A stretch of 64,000 bases of DNA, from the NCBI GenBank assembly GCA_036521875.1, contig DATDGX010000052.1:10570-74569 (forward strand), in the 5' to 3' direction. Positions within the stretch are counted from its first letter, which is position 1; each line of letters starts with the position of its first letter. Source of the stretch: DATDGX01 sp036521875. GTDB taxonomy: Bacteria; Desulfobacterota; Binatia; Binatales; Binataceae. Below the pieces are notes generated by a model. That model did not search any database. It was not told the DNA's origin and saw only the letters and a list, made by a program, of their open reading frames with translations. The position numbers were made by a program, and so were the translations under genes. Below, piece by piece: positions 8,646 through 22,946 of this stretch.

Positions 8646-9472
8646 TGCCGTCGTTCGTCCAGCCCTACCTCGCCGTATTCAGGATGCGTTTTCTGCTGAT
8701 GCTGCAGTATCGCGCCGCCGCAGTCGCGGGCTTCGTTACTCAGTGCTGGTGGGGTTTCATCAAAGTGATGGTACTGGTCGCTTTCTTTCACAGCACCTCC
8801 AGCCACCAGCCGCTCGACCTCGGACAGGCTATTACTTACACGTGGTTGGGTCAGGCATTCCTTGCGCTGCTTCCCTGGAACGGCGACCCGGATGTTGCCG
8901 AGATGGTGCGGACGGGCAACGTTTCCTACGACCGGCTGCGGCCACTGGATACTTACTTCTATTGGTATGTCCGCGCGGTGGCGCTGCTGGCGGCGCGCAC
9001 TGTCCCGCGCGCGATGCTCATGTTTGTATTCGCGATCCTGATTCTGCCCCTCATCGGACTCGGCGCCTGGCGCCTGAGACTTCCTCACGGCATCGAGGCT
9101 GCGGTACTCTTCGCCGCCGCGATGCTCTGTGTAGTACTACTTGCCAGCTCGTTCATCATGCTGATCAACATCGTGATAGTGCATACCGTCTCTGATCGAG
9201 GAGCTAATGCATTGGCGGCACCCCTCGTTAACATTCTCTCCGGCGCCATCGTGCCGCTGCCATTCTTTCCTGGCTGGGTGCAGCCGTTGCTCTTCCTTCA
9301 GCCTTTCGCCGGACTAGTCGATATTCCCTACCGCATCTACTTTGGCAATTTGACCGGTATCGCCGCGGCCGCGGGTCTCCTCCAGCAAGTCGTGTGGACG
9401 CTCCTGCTGATGATCGCGGGACATTGGCTGTTGAGTCGCTCGATGAGCCGCTTGCAAGTCCAGGGAGGCTGA
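8645..9472 (+). CDS. ABC-2 family permease, first subunit (COG4587 type)
   Basis: A 275-residue membrane protein with about six helices, lacking soluble domains, encoded directly after its ATPase. The start ATG at 8645 shares its A with the ATPase stop (TGATG); a GTG one codon earlier (8642) is also possible. Both imply translational coupling. The DPDVAEMVRTGNVSYDRLRPLD segment is the cytoplasmic loop typical of these permeases. Together with the next gene it should form the membrane channel of a heteromeric exporter with unknown cargo. The gene order ATPase-permease-permease matches the conserved trio. Confidence 0.85.
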   Translation: MPSFVQPYLAVFRMRFLLMLQYRAAAVAGFVTQCWWGFIKVMVLVAFFHSTSSHQPLDLGQAITYTWLGQAFLALLPWNGDPDVAEMVRTGNVSYDRLRPLDTYFYWYVRAVALLAARTVPRAMLMFVFAILILPLIGLGAWRLRLPHGIEAAVLFAAAMLCVVLLASSFIMLINIVIVHTVSDRGANALAAPLVNILSGAIVPLPFFPGWVQPLLFLQPFAGLVDIPYRIYFGNLTGIAAAAGLLQQVVWTLLLMIAGHWLLSRSMSRLQVQGG

Positions 9473-9475
9473 TCG

Positions 9476-10279
9476 ATGAACGGCCTTCAGCTATATCGTC
9501 GTTACGTCGCGGCTTCGATTCGCGCGCAGATGCAATTTCCGGCGTCGTTCCTGATGCTCTCTTTCTCGCAGTTCTTCGCCACCATCACCGAGTTCTTCGG
9601 CATCTGGATTCTGTTCCGCCGCTTCGGTCAGATCGCAGGATGGACGTTCGGGGAGATCGCGGTCTTCTATGCAGTCGTCAGCATAACCTTCGCGGTCGCC
9701 GACTCCATCTCACGCGGCTTCGATATCTTCGGCCCGGAGTTCGTCAAAACGGGAAACTTCGACCGCTTGTTGTTGCGTCCGCGTGCGACTGCGCTCCAGC
9801 TCCTCGGTCATGAATTGCGGCTGACTCGAATGGGGCGCCTGCTGCAAGGCTTGCTGGTGCTTGCGATCGCCGCGAACCTGGTTCAGATCAATTTCGGCGT
9901 CGCGAACTTGATTCTGTTGTTCGTCACGCTCGCGGGCGGGACGGCGCTGTTCGTTGGCATCCTGGTGCTGCAGGCGACGCTCGCGTTCTGGACGGTCGAG
10001 AGCCTGGAGATAGCTAATACTCTGACTTATGGCGGCGTCGAGGCGGCTGAGTATCCACTGGATATCTATACTCGATGGTTTCGCGACTTTCTGATATTCG
10101 TAGTGCCTATCGGATGCGTAGTCTATTTCCCGGTGGTGCGGATGCTGGGGCGATCCGATCGTCTGGGCGCGCCGGACTGGCTATTGGCTATAAGCCCGAT
10201 GGTCGGCTTTCTGTTCCTCGCCGGATCGCTCGCGGTCTGGCGGTTCGGCGAGCGGCACTATACTTCGACTGGTAGCTAA
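9476..10279 (+). CDS. ABC-2 family permease, second subunit (COG3694 type)
   Basis: A 267-residue protein with about six transmembrane helices, starting 4 bp after the previous stop. It carries the paired loop GPEFVKTGNFDRLLLRP, equivalent to GNVSYDRLRP in the first permease, which shows the two subunits are distant paralogues. The ending VWRFGERHYTSTGS resembles the usual W-x-x-G-x-x-x-Y-x-S-x-G end of the family. It completes the three-gene exporter. No substrate-binding protein or regulator is adjacent, and the exported compound cannot be inferred. Confidence 0.85.
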   Translation: MNGLQLYRRYVAASIRAQMQFPASFLMLSFSQFFATITEFFGIWILFRRFGQIAGWTFGEIAVFYAVVSITFAVADSISRGFDIFGPEFVKTGNFDRLLLRPRATALQLLGHELRLTRMGRLLQGLLVLAIAANLVQINFGVANLILLFVTLAGGTALFVGILVLQATLAFWTVESLEIANTLTYGGVEAAEYPLDIYTRWFRDFLIFVVPIGCVVYFPVVRMLGRSDRLGAPDWLLAISPMVGFLFLAGSLAVWRFGERHYTSTGS

Positions 10280-10328
10280 TGGCCGCTTGCGCGCGCGTCA
10301 AATCAAATCGACAAAGGGAGATCGCCTA

Positions 10329-11099
10329 ATGGACCTGGGACTCAGCGGCAAGGTCGTGATGATCACCGGCGCGAGCCGGGGCCTCGGGCGTGCGATGGCC
10401 GCCGGCTTCGCGGCGGAAGGCGCAAAGCTCAGCATCTGCGCACGCGGCGCCGAGGCGCTCGAGCGCGCCGCGGCGGAGCTGAAAAATTCCGGCGCGGAGG
10501 TCCTCGCGCATGCGGCGGACACCACCGACAGCGCGCAGATGGAACGATGGGTCGCGGCGACGCTCGAGCGGCTGGGCGGAATCGATGTGCTGGTGAACAA
10601 CGCGGGCGTCGCGCGCGTCGGATCGCTGCACGAACTCGATGACGCGGCGTGGCGCGAGTCCTTCGAGCAGAATTTTTTCTCCGCGGTGCGCCTCTCGCGT
10701 ATGGCCGCCGCACAAATGGAAAAGCGCGGCGGCGGTGCGATCGTCAATATCAGTTCGCTCTATGGGCGCGAGGCGGGCGGTCCCATTACTTACAATGCGT
10801 CCAAGGCCGCGCTGATCGCGCTGACCAAGATGCTCGCGCGCGAGCTCGCGCCCAAGCATATCCGCGTCAATGCGATCGCGCCCGGCTCGATCATTTATCC
10901 GGGCGGAGTGTGGCAAGAGATCTTCAAGGCGGACCCGGCATTCGAAAAAGATTTCCTGAGTCACGATTTCCCCTTCGGCCGCCTCGGCCGTCCTGACGAA
11001 GTCGCGAACGCCGTGATATTCCTCGCGTCGCCGCGCGCGAGCTGGATCGCCGGGGCCTGCCTTCCGGTCGACGGCGCGCAAGGCCGCTCGAACATCTGA
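10329..11099 (+). CDS. Short-chain dehydrogenase/reductase (SDR)
   Basis: A 256-residue classical SDR: the cofactor motif TGASRGLGRA near residue 14 (TGxxxGxG), the NNAG motif near residue 85, and the catalytic Ser-Tyr-Lys in NISSLYG and YNASK (about residues 139, 152 and 156). It ends with the usual SWIAGACLPVDGA. It reduces or oxidises an alcohol/carbonyl with NAD(P)H; the substrate is unknown. The ATG at 10329 follows GGGAG by 8 nt and begins just before the Rossmann fold, so the longer open frame from 10287 is not used. A crotonase-family gene follows 107 bp downstream; the two may act on the same acyl-CoA or alicyclic substrate. Confidence 0.92.
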   Translation: MDLGLSGKVVMITGASRGLGRAMAAGFAAEGAKLSICARGAEALERAAAELKNSGAEVLAHAADTTDSAQMERWVAATLERLGGIDVLVNNAGVARVGSLHELDDAAWRESFEQNFFSAVRLSRMAAAQMEKRGGGAIVNISSLYGREAGGPITYNASKAALIALTKMLARELAPKHIRVNAIAPGSIIYPGGVWQEIFKADPAFEKDFLSHDFPFGRLGRPDEVANAVIFLASPRASWIAGACLPVDGAQGRSNI

Positions 11100-11206
11100 T
11101 CAGGGTCGCGTGCCGCGCCCCACGCGCATCGCGGGTTGGCGCAATTCCCGCCGATTGCGCTAGCCTTGCGCCAACCCTTCAACCGTTCTGAGAGGAGCCG
11201 CGAACA

Positions 11207-12013
11207 ATGGCTTACACCGATATTCTTTTTGACAAGCGCGACGCCATCGCGACGATTACCATCAACCGCCCGCAGGCGATGAACGCCGGCACGATCAAGA
11301 CCTGGGCCGAGATCGCCGACGCGTTCCACGACGCGGAGCGCGACGACGCGGTGCGCGTGGTGGTGCTGACTGGAGCGGGCCGCGCATTTTGCGCCGGCGA
11401 CGACGTGAAGGAAATTTTTCTCAACCCGGAAGTTCGTGACGCGCGTCCGATCAAGCGCCAGGAAGTCGAGGAATGGCGCACCCACCAACCGGTCGCGCTC
11501 GATTTTCTCTTCACCTATCCGAAACCCACCATCGCCGCGGTCAACGGCGCCGCGGTCGGCTACGGATGCGACATCGCGCTGATGTGCGACATGCGGATCT
11601 GCTCCGACCAGGCGCGCTTCGGCGAAGTGTTCATCCGCCGCGGCCTGATTCCCGAGGCCGGCGGCCTGCTGGTGCTGCCGCGCCTGGTCGGACTCGCGCG
11701 CGCGTACGAGCTCATCCTCTCAGGCGACATCATCGACGCCGCCGAAGCGGAGCGCATCGGGATGGTCAACAAGGTGGTGCCGCACGCGCAGCTCGGCGAG
11801 GCGACCGCCGCGTTCGCGCGCAAAATCGCCGCGCAGGCGCCGCTCGCGCAGCGCCTCGCGAAGGAGGCGCTCCGCGTCGGGCTCAATTTGAACCTGCCTT
11901 ACTTTTACGATTATCAGCGCCACGGGCAGCGCCTGATGCTTACCTCAAATGATCATCTCGAGGGCGCGAAGTCGTTCGTCGAGAAGCGCGCCGCGAATTT
12001 CAAGGGCGAGTGA
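11207..12013 (+). CDS. Enoyl-CoA hydratase/isomerase (crotonase) family protein
   Basis: A 268-residue crotonase-fold enzyme of typical length. Visible signatures are TGAGRAFCAGDDVKE (first oxyanion-hole strand), AAVNGAAVGYGCDIALMCD (second oxyanion hole), and RFGEVFIRRGLIPEAGG, which carries the acidic residues used for hydration or isomerisation. The P-E-A-G-G turn differs from the common P-x-x-G-G form but keeps an acidic residue. It should act on a CoA thioester. The AGGAG at 11193-11197 gives a clear start. It is co-directional with the SDR upstream. The exact substrate cannot be read from sequence. Confidence 0.9.
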   Translation: MAYTDILFDKRDAIATITINRPQAMNAGTIKTWAEIADAFHDAERDDAVRVVVLTGAGRAFCAGDDVKEIFLNPEVRDARPIKRQEVEEWRTHQPVALDFLFTYPKPTIAAVNGAAVGYGCDIALMCDMRICSDQARFGEVFIRRGLIPEAGGLLVLPRLVGLARAYELILSGDIIDAAEAERIGMVNKVVPHAQLGEATAAFARKIAAQAPLAQRLAKEALRVGLNLNLPYFYDYQRHGQRLMLTSNDHLEGAKSFVEKRAANFKGE

Positions 12014-12351
12014 AGGTCGGCGAGGGCGGACGCGATCCGGGGCGATTCGACGCTCGCGTACCCCGCGCCAGCCATCTACCTTCAGTTATAAATATCTACT
12101 TGCAGTTCGAAGCCGATGCCTATTCTTTGACCCACGCTTCCGGCGCTGCGCACAGAACTAATTAAAACGTCCCTAGGCTCAAGTTACGAAACTTAGGCTA
12201 GAGGCTCTTGCCAGCGCGGCATCGCCTTGTTTTCAGGCGCCTGCGCATCATGAAATCATCGCCGAGCGGGTCGCTGTCCTCTGGAACTTCGGCGGTATCG
12301 GTCTCAATCCAAATAAAATACTGTTTGAACGATGTTTGGCCTTGGATTCAT
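12014..12351. other. Intergenic region before the Lrp gene, no gene seen
   Basis: Between the crotonase and the Lrp promoter I see no convincing coding sequence; short open frames lack ribosome sites and codon character. The stretch is less GC-rich than its surroundings. A weak hairpin (AAGTT/AACTT around a 4-nt loop) lies near 12180-12195, but it has no T tract. Confidence 0.5.
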
Positions 12352-12380
12352 TTGACACAGCAGCCACTTGTCGTTATCTT
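12352..12380 (+). promoter_or_regulatory. Sigma-70-type promoter for the Lrp-gltBD unit
   Basis: TTGACA at 12352-12357 and TATCTT at 12375-12380 are separated by 17 bp, a near-ideal spacing. Transcription would start near 12387, about 20 bp before the ATG at 12408. The surrounding DNA is AT-rich relative to the window. Confidence 0.65.
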
Positions 12381-12407
12381 CGTCGAACCTGACAAGAGGT
12401 TTACCTT

Positions 12408-12964
12408 ATGAAATTCGGCGCTGACTCTCCCGATCTCGACGCCATAGATCTGCAGATTATCAACACGCTTCAAGAGCACGGCCGCATCCCGCTGGTGAAG
12501 CTCGGTGAGCAGGTCGGTCTCAGCGCGCCGTCGGTGAACGAGCGCGTGAAAAAACTCGAAGACAGCGGCATCGTCACCGGTTACCACGCGTCTGTCGACG
12601 CGCGCCGGCTCGGCAAAGACGTCGCTGCGTTTATCGGCGTTTCGATCGTGCATCCCAGGACCATTCCGCTTTTCGAGGAGACCATCGAACTGCTCGAAGA
12701 CGTCCTCGAATGCCATCACGTGACTGGCGAGCACACCCTTCTGCTGAAAGTGAAAACCGACAACACCTCGTCGCTCGAGCGGCTCATCCGTTCCATCCGC
12801 TCGATCGAGGGGGTGGCGCGGACCGAGACGATGGTGGTGCTGTCGACGCATACCGAGCGCGAACAGATCGCGGTGCATGCTAATGGCGAGAGGCACGAGG
12901 CCGGCAACGGCCGCCGTCATCGCCACGCGCCCGCGCGCAACGCGCTCCCTGACGCGAAGCGAGT

Positions 12965-12968
<4 letters not shown>
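12408..12968 (+). CDS. Lrp/AsnC-family transcriptional regulator
   Basis: A 186-residue regulator. Residues 8-60 form the winged helix-turn-helix (DAIDLQIINTLQEHGRIPLV, then LGEQVGLSAPSVNERVKKLE), and residues 70-150 form the RAM ligand-binding/oligomerisation domain (AFIGVSIVHPR, then HHVTGEHTLLLKV). The protein ends in an extra basic, His-rich tail of about 30 residues not usual in the family. It precedes gltB with a GTGA overlap (12965-12968), so it is co-transcribed and probably translationally coupled. E. coli Lrp regulates gltBDF, so control of glutamate synthase in response to an amino acid is the natural inference. A good sigma-70 promoter lies upstream. Confidence 0.92.
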
Positions 12969-17527
<4,559 letters not shown>

Positions 17528-17605
17528 TCGCACCGATGCGAACCGGTGTCGACGTGCGGATGACGAAAATTCGGGAAACCAGGACGACCAGGAAAGCGGG
17601 CTGCA

Positions 17606-19051
<1,446 letters not shown>

Positions 19052-19104
19052 CACGCGCGCCAGTCGCGCCAGCGCGCATCTCGCACGCACGGGAAGGACG
19101 CATC

Positions 19105-19710
19105 ATGATTCGCCTGTATGACTATTTGCCTTCCGGAAATGGCTACAAGGTTCGCCTCCTGCTGACGCAGCTTGAAGTACCGTTCGAACGAATCGAGCTC
19201 GACATCAATCGCGGCGAGACTCGCACGGCCGAGTTCCTCGCGAAATTTCCCAACGGTAGAATTCCAGCCGTCGAGTTTGAAGACGGCCGCCGGCTCTTCG
19301 AGTCCAACGCGATCCTGTTTTATTTCGCCGAAGGCACGCCGATGTTGTCGGACCACAAGTTCGAGCGGGCGCGCACGATGCAGTGGTTGTTCTTCGAGCA
19401 ATACAGTCACGAGCCGCACATCGCGGTCGCGCGCTTTCTGCGGATGTATCCGCAGGTGGCTGACGACCGGCGCGAAAGAATGGCGAAAATTCAGAAGCTC
19501 GGCCGCGACGCGCTGGCCGTGATGGAAGGTCATCTCGCAGACCGCGAATGGTTCGTCGGCGGGCGATATTCCATAGCGGATATCGCGCTTTTTGCGTATA
19601 CCCACGTCGCCGGCGAGGGCGGTTTCGATCTGGCGCCGTATCCCGCGGTCCGCGCGTGGCTCGGGCGCGTCAAGCTACAGCCGCGTCATATTCCGATCAC
19701 GGAAAGATAG
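19105..19710 (+). CDS. Glutathione S-transferase family protein
   Basis: A 201-residue GST: a thioredoxin-like N-terminal domain (RLYDYLPSGNGYKVRLLL with a Ser/Asn active-site segment, FPNGRIPAVEF with cis-Pro, RLFESNAILFYFAE with the glutathione-binding E-S pair) and a helical C-terminal domain (GGRYSIADIALFAYTH with the N-capping Ser/Asp). The ATG at 19105 is chosen because GGGAAGGA precedes it and homology begins there; the upstream open frame overlaps the end of gltD. Substrate unknown. It converges with the minus-strand isomerase gene 68 bp away. That gap contains a short tandem GTCAACCT repeat and no clear terminator. Confidence 0.92.
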   Translation: MIRLYDYLPSGNGYKVRLLLTQLEVPFERIELDINRGETRTAEFLAKFPNGRIPAVEFEDGRRLFESNAILFYFAEGTPMLSDHKFERARTMQWLFFEQYSHEPHIAVARFLRMYPQVADDRRERMAKIQKLGRDALAVMEGHLADREWFVGGRYSIADIALFAYTHVAGEGGFDLAPYPAVRAWLGRVKLQPRHIPITER

Positions 19711-19778
19711 CCGCGACCGCTCCTGGAGCCATCGCGCTCGATCGCGAAGCACTCGACGCCGCTCGCCTGTCAACCTGG

Positions 19779-20381
19779 TCAACCTCGTAGATCTAGCGCG
19801 TCGAGTTTCCTGATTACCCAGTCGATCCGATCTTCGCCCCAGAATGGCTCGCCGTCCACGATGAACGTCGGCACGCCGAAGACACCGTCGCGATTCGCTG
19901 CGGCGAAGCACGCGTCGAGGTCGCCGCGCGCGGCGGCGTCGACGTAGCTCTCGAAGTCGGCGCGGTCGAGTCCGACTTCCGCGACGATGCCGGCTATCGC
20001 GTCGCGGTCATCGACCTCGAGCTCGCGCTTCCAGAATCGCTCGAACACTCGCGCCGAGTACTCGCGAAACTGCTCGTGCTTGTCGGCGTAGAGCCCGCCG
20101 TAGAAGGCAAGCCGCGCGCTGTAAATCTTTTTCGGCGGATGAATTATGATCCCGCGCTCCCCGGCGATTCGCCGCGCGTCGACATACAGGTAGCGGACCT
20201 TGCGCTGATCCACCTCCGCTCGATCTACGTCGCCATAAACCTTCCGGATGTTGATTCCGTACGGGATGAATCTGACTCGCACCCGATGCGATCGTTCGAG
20301 CGCGCACGCCGGTGCAAACGCCAGGTACGAGTATGGGCTGGTGTACGCGAAGGACAGCTTGATTTCGAATGGCTCGGTCAT
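19779..20381 (-). CDS. DsbA-fold 2-hydroxychromene-2-carboxylate isomerase-like protein
   Basis: A 200-residue cytosolic thioredoxin-fold protein of the DsbA/GST-kappa group. The active-site segment is FAYTSPYSYLAF (Ser in place of Cys, as in HCCA isomerases), and the cis-Pro loop is VFGVPTFIVDGEPFWGEDR, the family's hallmark. HCCA isomerases use glutathione to isomerise chromene/benzylidene-pyruvate intermediates in aromatic degradation, but many homologues have no known substrate. Its ATG overlaps the glcF stop by ATGA, so it is the last gene of the glycolate oxidase operon, an unexpected partner. It could serve glyoxylate-related or electrophile detoxification; that is inference. Confidence 0.85.
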   Translation of the reverse strand: MTEPFEIKLSFAYTSPYSYLAFAPACALERSHRVRVRFIPYGINIRKVYGDVDRAEVDQRKVRYLYVDARRIAGERGIIIHPPKKIYSARLAFYGGLYADKHEQFREYSARVFERFWKRELEVDDRDAIAGIVAEVGLDRADFESYVDAAARGDLDACFAAANRDGVFGVPTFIVDGEPFWGEDRIDWVIRKLDALDLRG

Positions 20382-21661
20382 TGCCGCGATGCGAGCGCGA
20401 GGAAATCGGCGAGATGGATCACGCGGGTCTTCGCTCCGGCGCGGCGCAGCTCGGCCGCGATCTGAAATTCGCATCCCGGATTTGCGAGCACGACGTAGTC
20501 GGCGCCGGTCGCGCGAATGTTGTCCGCCTTGCGCTTCACGAGTTCGCGCGACATCGCAGGCTCGGTCAGGTTGTAGCTGCCCGCCGAGCCGCAGCACACG
20601 TCCGCCTCCGCCATCTCGACGATTTTCACGCCGGGAATCGACGCGAGAAGCTTGCGCGGCGCCACGCGGATGCCGAGACCGTGCACGAGGTGACACGCGT
20701 CGTGGTACGTGACGGTACAGCGGAATTCTTTCGCGATGATCGCCGGGCGGGCGAGCAGCAGCGTGCTCAGATCGTTGACCCGTGCGGAAATCTCGCGCGC
20801 GTCGGCGGCCAGCTCGGAATCGCCCTTCAGCAACTCACCGTAGTCCGCGATCGCAACCGAGCATCCCGAAGCCGCCGATACGATCGCGTCCGCGCCGCAC
20901 GCCTTGAGCGCGCGGACATTGGCGCGCGCGAATTCGAGCGCGCGGTTTCGATTGCCTGCGTGAAGGTCGAGTGCTCCGCAGCAGACGGTGTTGCCAAGAG
21001 GCAGCACCCGGTAGCCCGACGCGGCCAGCGCACGCTCTATGTTCGCGTTCTCCTCGTCGGCCAGCACCTGCGCGATGCATCCGTGATGCACCACCACGGT
21101 GGGCGCGTCGGCGGCAGCGTCTGCATGCGGCGTCTCGATGAGCTGCGGTGCGCCGGCGGTGAGCCGGGGCAACAACTCGAGCCACTCGCGCATGGCCCGC
21201 GGCAAAATCCGCGTGAACCAGGGCCGCAGACCTGCGCGCTCGAGCATCCGCAACGGAGCGAGCAGCGCGCGCATCCGCGATGGGTAGGGAAAGATCGAGC
21301 TCACCGCGAAGCGGCGCACGCGATCGCCGAGAGCACGGTGATGCTCGCGCTCGACGAATGCGCGCGCGTCCTCGATGAGCCGTCCATAGTGAACACCCGA
21401 TGGGCACGCGGTTTCGCATCCGCGGCATCCGAGGCACAAGTCGAGATGGCGCACCGCGTCCTGGTCGAGATCGAGTTTTCCCTCGGCGAGCGCTTTCATC
21501 AGGTAGATTCGACCACGCGGCGAATCCATCTCGGCGCGCGTCAGCATGTAAGTCGGGCACGCTTCGAGGCACAGACCGCAATGCACGCAGTCGAAAAGGA
21601 GATCGTAGTCGACAACGTCGCGAACTGGCTGCGCTGGAGCGGCGGGCGCTTCGGGCGGCAT
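20378..21661 (-). CDS. glcF: Glycolate oxidase iron-sulfur subunit
   Basis: A 427-residue subunit with two N-terminal 4Fe-4S motifs (CVHCGLCLEACPTYM and CLGCRGCETACPSG) and two C-terminal CCG domains (GNTVCCGALDLHAGN and EADVCCGSAGSYN). This is the standard GlcF/heterodisulfide-reductase-like layout. It relays electrons from the GlcDE flavin centre to the quinone pool at the inner membrane. The ATG at 21661 overlaps the glcE stop (TGATG) and is preceded by GGAGGA, so this start is preferred over one seven codons earlier. Confidence 0.93.
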   Translation of the reverse strand: MPPEAPAAPAQPVRDVVDYDLLFDCVHCGLCLEACPTYMLTRAEMDSPRGRIYLMKALAEGKLDLDQDAVRHLDLCLGCRGCETACPSGVHYGRLIEDARAFVEREHHRALGDRVRRFAVSSIFPYPSRMRALLAPLRMLERAGLRPWFTRILPRAMREWLELLPRLTAGAPQLIETPHADAAADAPTVVVHHGCIAQVLADEENANIERALAASGYRVLPLGNTVCCGALDLHAGNRNRALEFARANVRALKACGADAIVSAASGCSVAIADYGELLKGDSELAADAREISARVNDLSTLLLARPAIIAKEFRCTVTYHDACHLVHGLGIRVAPRKLLASIPGVKIVEMAEADVCCGSAGSYNLTEPAMSRELVKRKADNIRATGADYVVLANPGCEFQIAAELRRAGAKTRVIHLADFLALASRQ

Positions 21662-22923
21662 CAAATTCCTCCAACGAAGCATCCGGGATTGAAGATGTTG
21701 GCCGGGTCGAACGCTGCTTTCAATCGGCGCATGAGCTTAAGCGCTCCATCGCCTGGCTCGTCGAAGAACACCAGCGAATCGCGCAACTCCGATGCGGCGG
21801 CGAGCACCCGCACGTTGCCGCGAGCGCGATGAGCGATCGTGCGCCATCGGGCGAGCGTTTCGCGCGCAGTGTCGGCGCTCAGTAGCGGTGCGAAAATCTC
21901 CGCGACGCCCGAGCCGGCGTGAGCGACGAACTCGACCCCGCAGGCTTCCAGAGCGGTCCCCAACTCCCCGGGCAATACCGCGATCCGGGCGGCAAGCGAG
22001 GCTTGCGGGAGATCCAGATCGCGAACCTGTGCGTAGGTGGTTTCGGCGGCCTCGGAAGTGAGGAACTCGACTCGGGTCGCGGCGATCGCGGTGAGCCTGT
22101 CACGCTGGTAATCGATTTCGCGCCGGTTGCCATAGAATCCCGCGATCACGAGGAAACTCCCGGAGCGTTGGAACGCGGCTGCGAGAGCGGGGCTCACCAC
22201 TTCGAGATGGGCGAGCGGAAGCGCGTCGTTGAGCGCACGCGCGGCGTCGAATGCGGCGCCGCTACGATCGTAACCCGCGATCGCGACAGAATAGTTTTCC
22301 AGGAGCGGGCGCACTTTGAACGTCGTCTCGACAATAATCCCGAGCGTCCCGAACGAGCCGCCCATCACCTTCATCAGATCGTAGCCGGCAACGTTCTTGA
22401 CTACGCGCCCGCCGCCGCGCACCAGCTTTCCGCCGTGGCCGACGAAGTGGATTCCGATCAGCAGGTCGCGCGCGCTGCCGTCCGAGTGACGCAACGGTCC
22501 CGCATGCGCCGCTGCCACGAGCGCGCCGAGCGTGGTCGCCTCGGGGCCGCGCGGGTCAGCCGGAAGGCGCTGCCCAGATCGCGACGTCGCGCGGTTCAAC
22601 TCGGCGACGCTCAGACCCGCCTCTGCCACTATCGTCATATCGTCGGACTCGTAGGCGACGATGCGCGCGAGGCGCGCGAGCGAGAGGCCGACCGCGACCG
22701 GGGTCCGGCGAATCTGCGCCAGCGTCCGCGCCGCACCGAGCGGCGCGAGCGAGAGGTTGTCGGCTTCGCATGCGCGCACCAGCTCGGCGACTTCTTCGAC
22801 GCTCGCCGGTTCGACGATCGTATTCGCAGCGCGGGCTTCGGGTCCTATGGGAGATCTCACGCGATCGGCGCCCAACAATCCGACGATCCGGTCCGCGTGA
22901 TTCGATTCGACGGCTTGAGCCAC
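21661..22923 (-). CDS. glcE: Glycolate oxidase FAD-binding subunit
   Basis: A 420-residue flavoprotein of the FAD_binding_4 (VAO) family. The PP-loop region is degenerate (LAPLGAARTL), as usual for GlcE, and GRVVKNVAGYDLMKVMGGSFGTLGII is the family's core flavin-binding segment (quoted here in two parts: GGRVVKNVAGYDL and MGGSFGTLGII). It ends in AAFDPANIFNPGCF. With GlcD and GlcF it oxidises glycolate to glyoxylate. The open frame reaches far into glcD; the GTG at 22923, 24 bp after the glcD stop, is the most reasonable start though its ribosome site is weak. Confidence 0.9.
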   Translation of the reverse strand: MAQAVESNHADRIVGLLGADRVRSPIGPEARAANTIVEPASVEEVAELVRACEADNLSLAPLGAARTLAQIRRTPVAVGLSLARLARIVAYESDDMTIVAEAGLSVAELNRATSRSGQRLPADPRGPEATTLGALVAAAHAGPLRHSDGSARDLLIGIHFVGHGGKLVRGGGRVVKNVAGYDLMKVMGGSFGTLGIIVETTFKVRPLLENYSVAIAGYDRSGAAFDAARALNDALPLAHLEVVSPALAAAFQRSGSFLVIAGFYGNRREIDYQRDRLTAIAATRVEFLTSEAAETTYAQVRDLDLPQASLAARIAVLPGELGTALEACGVEFVAHAGSGVAEIFAPLLSADTARETLARWRTIAHRARGNVRVLAAASELRDSLVFFDEPGDGALKLMRRLKAAFDPANIFNPGCFVGGI

Positions 22924-22946
22924 GATGCGAATAGCCGGAGCGGCTC

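Noticed and set aside
20369..21832. 487-codon plus-strand frame over glcF
   Set aside because: Antisense shadow; the minus-strand Fe-S motifs are unambiguous.
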